Source of the DNA: Solanum dulcamara | Taxonomy: Eukaryota > Streptophyta > Magnoliopsida > Solanales > Solanaceae | Direction: 5' to 3' | DNA length: 64,000 nucleotides | NCBI RefSeq assembly: GCF_947179165.1 | Contig: NC_077239.1 | Location: forward strand, 15,568,001-15,632,000 | Shown here: in pieces, positions 1-11,290 of the stretch | Numbering within the stretch: position 1 is the stretch's first letter | Layout: each line of letters begins with the position of its first letter | Position numbers and translations under genes: made by a program | Notes under the pieces: model-generated | What the model was told of the DNA's origin: nothing | Database searches by the model: none | What the model saw: the letters and a program-made list of their open reading frames with translations, nothing else

Positions 1-896
1 TTTACAACATCTCAGGAAGCCAACAACCAACAATCTTGGCTAAATATAACAACGATAACTAGAACCTTCTTGTAGCTTCTTAGCGCTATGGAAACAAGCC
101 GAAAAAAGGAAATAGCCTTAATATACCTTTTCAATGAACTCCTGTGGCCTATTTACTACTTTCCAAATTCCTCCCTAATACTACAACATGACATTTTTAA
201 AATTAGCCCAGGAATACAAGGTACCTTGACAATCCAAATTACTATTTACGGCTTATTAGACCTAGAAATAATAAAACAAGGGTCTTAACTTAATATTAAC
301 CTTGTAATACACCTAGAACCATTAAGATATGTCCAAATCCTTGCTTCCCCAACACCAAAGTGTGATACACTATAAAATTGATAAAACAAATTATACCATG
401 ATGATAAGCTTAACGCATAGAACAACTTCCGTCAAGGACTTAGGTAGAGAAATTACTAAATTGAGTGATCCTAGAAATGGATTTGGAGGTTTGTCTGATT
501 TATTACTGAAAAATATGAAGAAAAAATGAAGAAGAATATATATATAAATTTCCACCAGCCTAGGGGGCTCGCTTCACATTCTTGCTTGCGCAGTGTTACA
601 AAAATATGAATATCTCTCTATTCTGAAGTCCTATTGACAAAAAGTCTATTACATTTGAAACTAGACTCATAGATCTTTGATATGAAAGGTCATGGACCCC
701 ATAACTATTTCTGTATTGGCAGAAAACCTCTGAGACATTTGACCCAAATTTCAGAGAATTCTCTATAAAGAAACTTACGATACTTTTCGCCAATTTTTAA
801 TTTGCACCCCGCTAAACTTCAAAACTTAATATACTCACCTTGAACACTTAAAATGTGACATATAACATAATTTTAATTTATTAATCACTCTATTGT
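1..896 (-). repeat. Element A 3' LTR, left part (interrupted)
   Basis: This stretch aligns over most of its length with 25,060-25,776 and 27,824-27,905, which belong to the 5' LTR of element A. Shared landmarks are the block around 'taacaacgataactagaac' and the block around 'gactcatag'. The LTR is cut at 896 by element B and resumes at 18,509, ending at 18,562. Its start lies left of the window. Short open frames here have no recognisable product and are taken as chance. Confidence 0.85.
892..896. repeat. Target site duplication of element B, left copy (ATTGT)
   Basis: The five bases attgt directly precede the TG end of B's 3' LTR and are repeated exactly at 18,504-18,508, just past B's other end. 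Five-base duplications are the rule for Ty3/gypsy integrases. Confidence 0.92.
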
Positions 897-1472
897 TGTC
901 ATGATCCAATTCCTTAGGTCATGATAACACCTACTATAACCCATCAGTAGGTAAGCCAACCCATGAACTCGGAACTTCAAGTAATGGGTTTGAGGGCAAA
1001 AACTAAACAAGAGTGATGAATTATAAAGATAAGCAGAAAGAATCAGTAGAAGTAAACCAAAACATGATATAAACAACTAAAGATCCCTCCCAAAACTTGG
1101 AAGTCACAAGTACAAAGCTGCTATAAAATAAAAGATGACTATAATTCCCAAAAGTAGACTGAAAATATATATAACAACTGACTAGTCTCAAAAGGCAAAA
1201 GACAGGCCATCCATACTAAAAGAGACATGAATGATCCAAAAATGCCAAGTACTCACCCTAGTCTCCGAAACTGACTACAATAGGCTCGATCTATCCATGG
1301 TGGTAGCTGGTGCTTTATCCTGCATCACGAAAGTAGATGCAGAGTGTAGTATGAGAACCAAAACAGCAGGTACCCAGTAGGCATTATAGGCCGACTGAGA
1401 AGAAAAGGTAAAAATAATATGAAAAAGAGGAGTAGCCTAAATAGGAGTCAACATAAGCATCAAAAGAGGGGA

Positions 1473-1597
1473 GGCCAAACCCATCGCTGGCCCCTTAAAG
1501 TTGGCGTCAACTTTCACTTAGATACCTAAACCAAGATATGTTCATTTTAGACACCTAATGTAAGGGTCTATTGTGTTATTTTGATACTTTTTAATCA
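1473..1597 (+). repeat. MULE terminal inverted repeat, left
   Basis: Compared by eye with the reverse complement of 6,862-6,986 it differs at about 11 of 125 positions (roughly 91% identity). Ten of the differences are transitions. Long inverted repeats of this kind carry promoters and transposase sites in Mutator elements. Confidence 0.93.
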
Positions 1598-1820
1598 GCT
1601 GGACCCTCGCGTGTTTTGCACTTAGTAGAGGCGCGTAGAAGCTATTTTTTCAGCTGATGTGGCATTAGACTTGGCCTATAAGGTCATATGCCTCTTATCT
1701 GTATATTGTTTCTCTGATTTAGGGTAAAAATTAGTTCTCTCTTGTTCTTTGTTTTTCTCTCTTCTTCTTTGTTTTTCTCTCTTCTTCTTTATTTTTCTCT
1801 CACTCTTCTCCTACACTTCC

Positions 1821-2312
1821 ATGTAAAGGTTCTCCAACTCTTTTATTGCCTCTTTAGATAAATGTCGATATTGTAAATGTGGTAATGAAGCACTATTAAA
1901 GACTTCTTGGACTCAACTAAATCCATGTCGTACATTTTTTACTTGTAAACTTTCAAAGGTAAAGTAACTTTTATGTTCATATTTTTACTCATATATTGAA
2001 ACTTTTATTCAATATGAATTTTAAAGCTCCATTTATTTTATGTAAGTATAACAAAAGAGGAATAAGTATTTTCTATTAATTGTGGGCTTCTAATTTTTTT
2101 TCTGATTGATTTTGTAGAAAATGGGTAGCTGTGATTTTTTTTATTGGTATGAAGATCGACACCCTCAAGCAAATAAGGTGATCTGGAGTTTGTTGAAGAA
2201 AGTAAAGGCTTTTGATGAAAAAATAAATCAAGCAAGAAATATATTTATTATTGGTGTGATCGCTGCTGGGTTGGTAGTGTTTGGAATATGGAGATTGAAG
2301 CCTAATTGTTAA
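1821..2312 (+). pseudogene. MULE-borne GRF-type zinc-finger protein with C-terminal membrane helix
   Basis: Two exons read in one frame: 1,821-1,958 and 2,118-2,312. They are joined across an intron with GT at 1,959 and a T-rich 'tttgtag' acceptor ending at 2,117. The predicted product is about 110 residues. Residues 18-56 fit the GRF zinc finger: a C-x-C-G start, an S-W-T then N-P-x-R stretch, F-F-T-C, then C-D-F-F-Y-W. Likely zinc ligands are C18, C20, C42 and C51; the usual Gly of NPGR is Cys36. Residues 88-104 form one hydrophobic segment after a charged linker. GRF fingers bind single-stranded nucleic acid in TOP3A, APE2 and NEIL3; plant GRF-plus-helix proteins are mostly uncharacterised. 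The gene converges on the transposase gene. Codon 2 is TAA, so this copy is probably dead; no other in-frame ATG precedes the finger. Confidence 0.8.
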
Positions 2313-2397
2313 ATGTGTTGAGTTTTTTGCCTTAAAGTAACATAATGTTTTTTTCAAGAATCTGCTATAAAATTACTTATATTTTGCAGTATTATTT

Positions 2398-2482
2398 TGA
2401 TGTTGTTGTTGCTGTAAAGTTAATGTAAGGGTAATGTTGTTGTTGCTGTGAAGAAATAATCTTCATGTTGTTGTTGTTGCTG
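2398..2482. repeat. GTT/GCT-rich trinucleotide stretch between the two MULE genes
   Basis: Imperfect gttgttgttgctgt blocks recur three times, separated by short unique sequence. They lie in the space between the convergent stop codons (2,312 and 2,936). The rest of 2,313-2,935 is AT-rich and shows nothing I can name; it should hold the 3' ends of both transcripts. Confidence 0.7.
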
Positions 2483-2935
2483 TTAATTTCTAGATAGGCC
2501 ACATTTGTATGTATTTTGATGTTATTATTGTATACAATTCAAAATTCACATCTTGTTGATGTGAATACATATTTCACTTATTAAAAGTTTAAAATCTCTG
2601 CACAATATAACTCAAATTGAGTGGACTGGTTAATACCAACAACAAAAATAGAGACTTCACAAATTTAATATCAAAAACATTTAACAATATCACAGTGCAA
2701 CTACAAAAATATAATCAACAATGAACTCAAAGTTAGCATTATGATAAATACGAAGATCAGTGGACTGGTTTAACAAGGTTACACAATCGTCAAAACTGAA
2801 TACATTACACAATCCATAAATTTATGTTAAGTTGTTAAGAAATCCACCATTAGTATTGAAAACTTCAAGCTGCTGTTACTTCTTTTTGTTTGTCATTTTC
2901 TGCAACTGATTAGTAGTGATAGCTTCTCTATTTTT

Positions 2936-5900
2936 CTATCTCAAGCCTCTAGGATTAAAACCAAGGTCTATGACTGTTGAACTTGCATCCTTAAAATTTG
3001 AACCTATTGGCAGAATCCTTTGACTTGAAGTCCTTGACTATTTTTACAGAAAAAAAAACCAAAATTAGTAAGTATGCTGCACTACTGAAGATTAGTATGT
3101 AACCAAAGGATAAAACAACATACATTGAGTATTTGGGTTCCACTTGCACTTGTGAATATGCCAAATGAAACATTACTTGATCCACCATATGATGGCTTCT
3201 TTGTCCTCCCTCCTGCATAGTTTTCTCTAGTTACTGCAACCCTTCTCTGTTGTCCAACAGCCTCTTTTCTCCTCTGAGGTATTTGACTTATTATTCCTCT
3301 TGAAAAAGGCATACTTGTATCCACATATGATGGTGGTTGGCTTGAGCTTGTATCATTCACCCTCTTAACTCTACTTGTATCAGCATAAACTGTTGTTGAA
3401 GAAGCATATTTGCTTGATGTAGTTGATGTAGGTTGGCTGAATGTTGTTGGTTCAGGTTGACAGAAGGTTTTTGGTTAAGGTTGGCTACTTCCTTGTGAGT
3501 TTTGACCAGTAAATTGTGAGTTATGGGTAGCTGCTTCAGAATATTGAGAAGCAACTTGAATATTTAACCACAAAATATATGTTCATTAAAAATTCAACAA
3601 GTGATTAAAAAAGACACAAGCAAGTATAAATTATGTTACCTTGTAATATCTCTTGTTATGACCTTGTTGTTTACACATAGAACAAGTCTGTTTCACCCCT
3701 TGTTCAGAAATTTTTCCATACTTCTTTCTTGGTTCATCTTTGCCCTTTCTTCTATTTCTTGCAGGTCTGCCAGGCATTGGTTTAGGTTCAGGAGGTTCAA
3801 TCCTTAGATTGTTAGTTTTAGGACACATCTTCATATTTGGAATTGGTTGGATGAAATGACTATAATCCTTTAAGAAAGTATCCTTCTTATACCAATTCTC
3901 CACAAGAGGTTTAGGCTTCTGTTCTATGTGGCACATGGAATGTCTCTCAATTGCCAAGTTCTACAACTACAAACTATATTACCCAAGTTAACTGTATTCC
4001 TGTACTCCCGTTCTCCAATCTCAAACCTAACATCAGCATTCCAAAGCACCTTGCATGTCCTAGACTTGTCCTTATTCTCCTCTAAGATAAGTCTAGCCAT
4101 AGGTGCAATATCAGATATCCAGGTGTTGGCAAACTTGATCATGTCCACAGTTCTTGTCATTATGTTTCTCCTAATTTCCTCCAATATGGTTATTATAGAT
4201 TTGTGTCTACATGATATGATCCATGAGTTAAAGGTCTCACACATGTTATTTTCAACTACATCACATTTGGAATGCTCTTGAAAGAATGCCCTAACCCATG
4301 ACAACTTTGGATAAAGCAATAAGTCAGCACAAATATCCTTACTAAGTTTGCTCATTTTATGAAGCTATCCTTGAACTTCACTTCAAAACTTTACTTTGAA
4401 CATCTCCAAAATTATTTTCTCCTTTCATCTCCTTTCCAAGTTTGATTCCAATTAGACCAAATGTGTCTAGCACATATTCTAACTTCAGTATTTGGTAGCA
4501 TTTCAGTAACTGCTGCATGAAAACCCTACAAAGAAAACAAAATGCAATTCAATACTTAATAGATAATCTTATAGCTTTAGCAAATGTAATATGTAATTAC
4601 CTTTTGCATATCTGCCATCACAGTAAGACCCTATCCAGTACCCAACTGCAGGTCCTCTTTCAAGTAATTGATGAAGAAACTCCAACTATGCTTAGTTTCC
4701 TTATTTACAACTACCTAGGCTATAGGAAACATCTGATTGTTTCCATTCTTGCCAACTGCTACTAGAAGTTCACCCTTGCAAGCACCCTTTAACAAATATC
4801 CATCAAATCCTATTATTCTTCTACATCCTTCCTTTTACCCCCTTTTCAATGCCTCCAAGAACACATAGAAGTACACAGACAAATTCTTTCCTGGTGCAGT
4901 TTCTCTATCCATTCTTAAAAAAACAGAACTACCAGGATTGGTCTGTTTTATAAACTCAGCATAATCACATAAACTTGCAAATTCCATATTCCAGTTAGCC
5001 ATGGATTCTCTAAGAATCATTAGCTTTGCCTTGTAACAGATGGTCCTACCAACATACAATCCTAACTTCTCTCTACACAATTCTTATATTTTCCAAATCT
5101 TTATGGATGATTGTTTAGTTATTTCATCCCTAAATTTGTTTGCTAGAAATTTACTTGTATATATTTTGTACTTATTTAATGGAGAACACATATGTATAGG
5201 ATGGTAGTTCTTGATCAAAAAGTTACCAGAATCTCTATCAGTTGCACCATAACACAACCATTTGCATTTTTATTTGAATTTACATTTAGCCCTCACGCTA
5301 TGAGTTTCATTAGGCCTTAACTTAATCTGATAATTATTTTCTACTGCATAATTTTCCAAAGCCTTTCTAAATTGTTTGGCATTTTCAAAAATCATTCCAA
5401 GTTCAAAAATAGAGACTTCACATTCAACATCATACCTGACATTTTTACTCTTCTTTCTTCATGGTTGATCAACACCCCTAACAGCTTCTACATCTACCAC
5501 ATCTGTGCTATTATCACTATCACAATCTGAGCTATCAATATAATCTTCATCTCCTCCTAATCTGCCAACATATCTATCCTTCTTATTTCTTCCAATATCT
5601 TCAAAGCCTCTATCAATACCAGCTTCACCTACTGATATTTCTTTAGGTACTTTCTTTTTTCTCTTAGGATTAGGATTTCTTTTGTTCTCCTTTCAGATCT
5701 AAAAGATCTCAATTCTTCATCAACATCTGAACCATTTTCATCAGGAATGATATTTATATCTGAGTCACTACTATGCAGATCTGACTCATTCATATTTGAA
5801 ACATTCTCAGTCTCATTCACATCTGAAACAACCTCATTCTCCACATTTTCAACATCAATAGAGCCTAGCCATGGAAAAAGACCAGTTGGAGTTGGCAATT

Positions 5901-6210
5901 CCTCTAGCTCATCAATTTTATGGACCACATAAATATGAAAGTCATCACCATCTATTAAGTCTTTCACATAGTCTAACAACTGGATATCAGAAGTAACTTG
6001 GACAAATTCATTGTTAATTTCATTTTGATAGTAAAAACCCTTCACATTTGTATACCCAAAGTCTTTAGTGTATGAAAGAAACTCGACAAGGCTAAAATGG
6101 TCTTTATCAATGGCAACGAGAAATACATCTACTTCTCCTCTGTAAGTAGGATTAGGGTCTGCGATACCATGACCCGCATGATGAAAACATGTCAATATAT
6201 AGTCGTCCAT
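2936..6210 (-). pseudogene. MULE transposase (MudrA-type), decayed
   Basis: The start at 6,210 opens a 193-codon stretch (to 5,629) typical of plant MULE N-termini: a PB1-like domain, then an acidic, Asn/Ser-rich linker. Stops and frameshifts follow to about 5,080. 5,080-4,835 resumes with the family motif T-N-P-G-S and is followed by G-F-D-G (first catalytic Asp, about 4,790-4,810) and A-D-M-Q-K (second Asp). An intron with clean GT/AG ends lies at 4,526-4,600. C-A-R-H-I and the third acidic region follow. 4,355-3,924 ends in a SWIM finger (C-x-C-x-W...C). A CCHC knuckle near 3,670 has Tyr for its last Cys. Introns are also inferred at about 3,555-3,639 and 3,038-3,123. The last exon ends in D-L-G-F-N-P-R-G-L-R before TAG at 2,936. 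Not functional as it stands. Confidence 0.9.
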
Positions 6211-6861
6211 ATCTCAATAAGGAAATACCCAAAAAGCCCCTTACTTTATCAGTGCAATTTCCAAAAAAAACCTAGTTACAAAATGCTAACAGAGAGTAGA
6301 CACAACCAAACAAGAACATACACCTTCTTCTTCAAGGATGAAACATGCAAACACAAACTAATGTCACTTCAAGAAGCAGTTGATACAAATGTCAAAACAC
6401 CAAACAAAAATGCAATTTCCAACACTTGATTTTAACCTTTAAACCTGGAAATTGGCAACATGAACAAACATAATAGTTAGTACTAACTAAGAATTAAATA
6501 AAAATCAAGAAAGATTGAACTTTCAAACACTTACCTAGGTTTTGATCAGTGAAAAAGGAAGAGGGTTTCGTTTGAACTGAAGAGACAATGGACACAGTGT
6601 GTTGAAGTTCAAGTTTTGGGCATTGAATGAAAATCAAGGAAAATTAAACTTTCATACACTTGCGTGGGTTTTGATCGGTGAAGAAGGAAAAGAGGATTTC
6701 TTTGAACTTAAGAGACAATGAACTGTGTTGAAGATTAAGTTTTGGATATTTAATTTTAAAGTTATATGAGATGTAAAGTTTATAGTGTTGGCAGGATTTA
6801 ATTGGTCAATTAATCTATGTGGAGAAAAGTATAATACACGCTCTACACTCAAACTTCAAAT

Positions 6862-6986
6862 TGATTAAAAAATGTCAAAATGACACAATAAACCCTTACA
6901 TTAGGTGTATAAAATGAACATATCTTGGTTTAGGTGTCTAAATGAAAGTTGATGCCAACTTTAAGGGACTAGCGATAGGTTTGGCC
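6862..6986 (-). repeat. MULE terminal inverted repeat, right
   Basis: This is the inverted partner of 1,473-1,597. It lies about 650 bp upstream of the transposase start codon, so it is the likely site of the transposase promoter (inference from Mutator elements). The intervening 6,211-6,861 contains two near-copies of an about 80-bp segment around 6,530-6,600 and 6,650-6,730, both with 'gttttgatc' and 'agagacaatg'. Confidence 0.93.
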
Positions 6987-7227
6987 ACCTATGAAAACTA
7001 CAGCTAAGTATACCCAACTGGGACTCCATAATCTCAGCTGGGACACTCGTGCGCAAGTTAAATAAAAACTCAGACGAACCCCCATAAGCCCGTCGAGTAC
7101 ACATAATAGCTACAACTACTAAGGCTAGGAACCAAGAATCTGCGATATTAGGAGCCAAAGTACTATATCATTTCCAAACCCAGGATCTCTAAGAGACAAT
7201 CGATCTAGTGGTGATTTAGGGGTCGAG

Positions 7228-7505
7228 GTCGGGAATAGGACCCAGATGCTCACCCGAATGTTTAAAGTGGACAAGGCCGGGACTAGGTACCCGAATGCTT
7301 ACCATAATACATAAGTGTGGTTGAGGCCGGGACTGGGTACCCGGATGCTCGCCGTAATACATCGGTATGATCGAGGCTGAGACTGGGTACCCGGATGCTC
7401 GTCATACTAGCAAGCCGGTAGAGGCTGGGGCTGAGTACCCAGATACCACCCGTTAATTAAGAACGGAGGCCGGGACTTAGTACCCGGATGATCACAGTTA
7501 ATTTA
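7228..7505. repeat. Minisatellite inside B's 3' LTR (about 48 bp x 6)
   Basis: Units begin near 7,228, 7,275, 7,326, 7,375, 7,423 and 7,469 (46 to 51 bp each) and share gccgggact, gggtacccggatgctc and a variable tail. The same array sits at the matching place in B's other LTR (15,795-16,070), so it existed when B inserted. Confidence 0.88.
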
Positions 7506-9888
7506 TCCCATGTTGCCAAACATTCTACTTCCCAACTAGAATACAACAGTATCAAAAATCTTTTCCCAAATAAGTCAACCAATATGCCACTAAAACTGAA
7601 ATCAGAGCCAAAGTCAACGTTTACAAAATCTAGTGTGGCTGACGCATCATGAAAGTCACAATTATATCGATTTATGGATGAGGATATTTTTAAGAGCAAA
7701 GATAACACCTAACTAAGGTCAAACTATCAGGCACTAGCCCGCTACACCATTCTACAAGGATCTAAGTCCACCGAAGTGACGCCAGAGCATCTAAAGCAAG
7801 TTTACATCCTATTCTAAGGACAACATACTCCACAGTATCAACTACATGCTCATTCAACTCTCCTTATAATACTAACAAATAACAACAAGATACCCATGCT
7901 TCTAAATATCCGAAAAAATCCGATAACAAGCATAAAACATGGTTTCTAACACCTAAAATATACAATAAAACTACCCAACCTAAATTCCAACTATTTCAAC
8001 ATGGTTTCACACATTCCAGCTCAATCTAAAGAAAGGTAAAACTGTAGCCTACCTGTAGGCTAAACACGCAGGCTCCAAATCACTGTACCGAAGCTTTTCC
8101 CTTCCGAACTACCTCGAAATGCTTCCACGCTGTCAAAAAATAGAACCACGATGTCAATACGGTCGTTTAGATACTAATTTAATAATTTTTGGACACAGAC
8201 CAATTTTAGAGTCTAAAATGAAAGACGTAGGACCCGCATATGAAATTTCAGATTTGACCCCCAAAATAGGTTCAAAACGTCATCCCAAGCTCATAAATTA
8301 GATTTATAACACAATTCGGGGTGAAAAAATAACGCAAGATGATCAAACAATCAATTTCCATATTTTCAACTAAGAAAACAAACAAGGTAGCCTCTTTACG
8401 CATCAATTTCTCAAAAATAAAATCTCTCACTCAAAACGGAGTTATATTTACCAAGATACACTCTTCAAAAGTTCAACAAAATTTGATTATGAAAATACTA
8501 AATCTACAGCTAAAAATCAATTTATTACCTCAAAATATATGCCAAAAGCAGATTCTGAAACTTCCACGATGTTCTCCTCAAAATTGCACGCAATATAGCC
8601 TCTGGAATCACCCAAATACGATTTATATATGTCAACAAATAACTTGTCAAAGTTCTTCAAAAATTCATTCTGAAAATGGACACCGCTGCGAATAAAAATC
8701 ATGATTTTTACCTGAATTGAATGCTCCAAATTAGTTTTCAATCTCTCCCATGCGTTCTTCACGAAAAATCTCATAAGTTTTCCTTTTGAATCACCCAATT
8801 TGGAGCTATATAACTCAAGTTATGGGGTTTTAATGTTGGAGAAACCCCCCCCCCCCAAAAAAAAATAAATTTGCACCAGCTGCTGCAATTGTTTTGATTT
8901 TTGAAAATCCAAAATCTCCGATGTGTGCTCGGAATTCGTTTGAAATCCAATAAAAATAAATCAGATATGCTACCCCACTAAATTTGACATTCTGGACTCA
9001 ATGGAGCATTTAGAATTCTAATACGAGATCATTTTAATAGAAAGTGGGTCCCACACCCAAGAGTTATTTTAAGCTACATTCCACAACGGGCCTCGATATT
9101 AGTCTGGAAGCCTCGAAAATCAAACGAAGGGCCATTCTCGACCAAAATCGAGATTTCGGAACTAACCATGCTGTCAGAATTTTTATTCGAGCACGTTTTC
9201 CCAGAATATTGACCAAAGTCAACCATAAGCTAACTTTTAAAGTCAAAAACGCCAAATGGCCCCAAACTCATATCGATTGCCTCGATAGTCATTCAAACAG
9301 TGCTACTAGCTTAATTTGGTCATTCCGGAGCTGATAGAACTATCAGAATTTGAATTCAACATCTCATTGACCGAAAAGTCTAAAAGTCGCAACTAAACCA
9401 ACTTAGGCCTTCAAAATACCAAAACGGACTCGGGACCTCTAAAAATTCAACCAATACTTCTTCTAGACCAAGAACTATCTCCCGAATCCAATGGAGTCAT
9501 CGGAATTCCATTCCGAGCATCGAAACTCTAAAAGTTGACCAAAGTCAAATCTTGGCTTAAAATTCCCCAAATTTTCAACTCAAGGTCTCAAATCTTCGCT
9601 ACAACTCCAAAACTGATTCCATAAGGTCTCCTAACCCAATTTCGACATTTTGGAGCTGCTGGAATCAATGGAATTCCATTCCAAGATTTGTAGCTCCGAT
9701 TGATCCCAAATACCATTTTTTAATACTTAAAGCTTATGAAAACTCAAAAATTCCCAAGACGTAACTTTTCATAGAATTTTCTAAAAATCAATACCTGGTA
9801 CCAATTGAAAATGACTTGGGGTAACTAAAGGTAGGGGTAAAATGGTTATTTTACAAAAATTTCAAAAATTACCTTTAGGGTCATTACA

Positions 9889-9901
9889 ACATCCACTACT
9901 C
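9889..9901 (-). other. Polypurine tract of element B
   Basis: On the minus strand gagtagtggatgt directly abuts the LTR start TGTAATGACCC. It is purine-rich and correctly placed to prime plus-strand DNA synthesis, although weaker than a typical tract. Confidence 0.6.
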
Positions 9902-11290
9902 AAAGAACTTTCATCCGCAAAAGTAAGGACAAGAGTATACCTGGAGGGTCAAATAAGTTGGGGAACTGCTCCCGCATCTCCTTCTCGGTCTCCCATGTAG
10001 ACTCCTCGATCAGACGATGGTGCCACTGGACCTTAATCATAGGGATGGACTTAGAACGAAGCTGGCGAACATCTCTGGCTAGAGTAACAACTAGCTTCTC
10101 AACAAAAGTCAGGCGATCATCCAACTCAACAAAGTCATACTAAAGCATGTGAGACTCATCTGGAATGTACCGGCGCAACATAGAAACATGAAAAATAGGG
10201 TGTATAGCTGAAAATAATGGTGGCAAAGCCAACTCATAAGCAACCTCTCCAACTCTCCTCAGAATCTCAATGGCCAGATATACTTGGGGCTAAGCTTACC
10301 CCACCTATCGAATCACATCACGCCCTTTAAGGGAGATACCCATAAGAACACCTAATCTCCTACCTCGAAGCACAAGGGCCGATGCCTGCGATCTGCATAA
10401 CTTTGGTGCCTACTCTGAGATGTCCTTAACCTATCCTGAATAACCCGAACTATGGCTATGGCATCCTAAAGTAAATCGGTACTGTGTAGCCTAAGATCTA
10501 AAGACTCAAACCAACCAACCGGAGTGCGACAACGCCTACCATATAAAGCTTCAAACGGGGTCATCTAAATACTAGAGTGGTAGATGTTGTTGTACTCAAA
10601 CTCTGCCAAAGCTAAGTACTGCTACAAATGACCCTTAAACTCTAATACACATGCTCATATCATATCCTTTAGAACTTGAATAGTACACTCTGGCTGGCCA
10701 TCAGTCTGTGGATAAAATGCCGTACTAAGATCAACCCGGGTGCCTAACTCTCTATGAAAGGCCCTCTAGAAACTGGAAGAAAATTGAGATCCCCTATCTA
10801 ATATAATGGATATCGGTATCCTGTGCTGATAGACCACCTCCTGAATATAGATTCAAGCTAGACGATCTGCAGTAAAAGTGGACTGTATTGGCAAGAAATG
10901 CACTGACTTGGTCAATCGATCAGTAATGACCCAAATACCATCATTACCTCAAGATGTTTGAGGCAATCCCATCACGAATTGCATGGTAATCCGTTCCCAT
11001 TTCCACTCGGGAATTGGTAATCTATGAAAGACTCCACCAGGCTGCTGATGCTTGGCCTTAACCTGCTTGTAACTTAAAAAATAGGATACATACTCAACTA
11101 TATCTCTCTTTATACCACACCACCAGTAATGCTGTCTCAAATCCCGATACATCTTCACAGTGCAAGGATGGATAGAATATCTAGAATCGTGGGCCTCATG
11201 AAGGATCAACTGAATGAAGTCTCCAACTTTGGGAACATAAAGGCAACCATCTAACCGTAGTATGCCATCCAAATATATAGAAGCCTGACC
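9900..11290 (-). pseudogene. Element B integrase with C-terminal chromodomain, decayed
   Basis: The N-terminal part (11,272-10,949) keeps the HH half of the HHCC zinc finger, with Y-S-I-H-P and Y-W-W. The two Cys are replaced (family C-L-N-C-Q-Q is here F-L-S-Y-K-Q). The catalytic core follows in broken frames to about 10,550, with recognisable D-R-L-T-K-S, L-D-R-G-S-Q-F and H/Y-P-Q-T-D-G-Q blocks. The last open stretch (10,124-9,900) holds a chromodomain-like segment: V-Q-W-H, E-E-S-T-W-E-T-E, then F-P-N-L-F. Such chromodomains steer chromovirus integration to marked chromatin. Several stops interrupt the core. Confidence 0.9.

Larger units (their letters stand above)
1473..6986. mobile_element. 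Mutator-like DNA transposon (MULE) with two convergent genes
   Basis: The element is 5,514 bp long and bounded by 125-bp terminal inverted repeats that start ggccaaacc. A decayed MULE transposase gene runs leftward from the right terminus (6,210 to 2,936). A small spliced GRF zinc-finger gene runs rightward from the left terminus (1,821 to 2,312). The uninterrupted sequence is seen at the matching site in B's other LTR (15,545/15,554). No 9-bp target duplication is visible; instead about 8 bases present in the other LTR are missing at the junction. The arrangement, one gene reading inward from each terminus, recalls maize MuDR. Confidence 0.93.
897..9888 (-). repeat. Element B 3' LTR, split by a MULE
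   Basis: It begins tgtcatgatcc and ends gggtcattaca, an inverted TG/CA pair. 897-1,472 matches 14,999-15,545 and 6,987-9,888 matches 15,554-18,503, with the MULE between. Without the MULE the LTR is about 3.48 kb, close to the 3.50-kb partner. It holds a 48-bp minisatellite (7,228-7,505) and a C-run followed by an A-run near 8,840. No gene is seen in it. Confidence 0.93.

Noticed and set aside
2076..2357. 93-codon minus frame opposite the GRF gene
   Set aside because: The plus-strand reading has a spliced, domain-bearing frame; the minus frame has no motif.
3928..4281. 117-codon plus-strand open frame
   Set aside because: It is antisense to the SWIM/DDE part of the MULE transposase, whose minus-strand reading has clear family motifs.
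8839..8867. C-run plus A-run as a polyadenylated retrocopy end
   Set aside because: It is a simple-sequence expansion inside the LTR; the partner LTR at about 17,470 has a short version at the same place.
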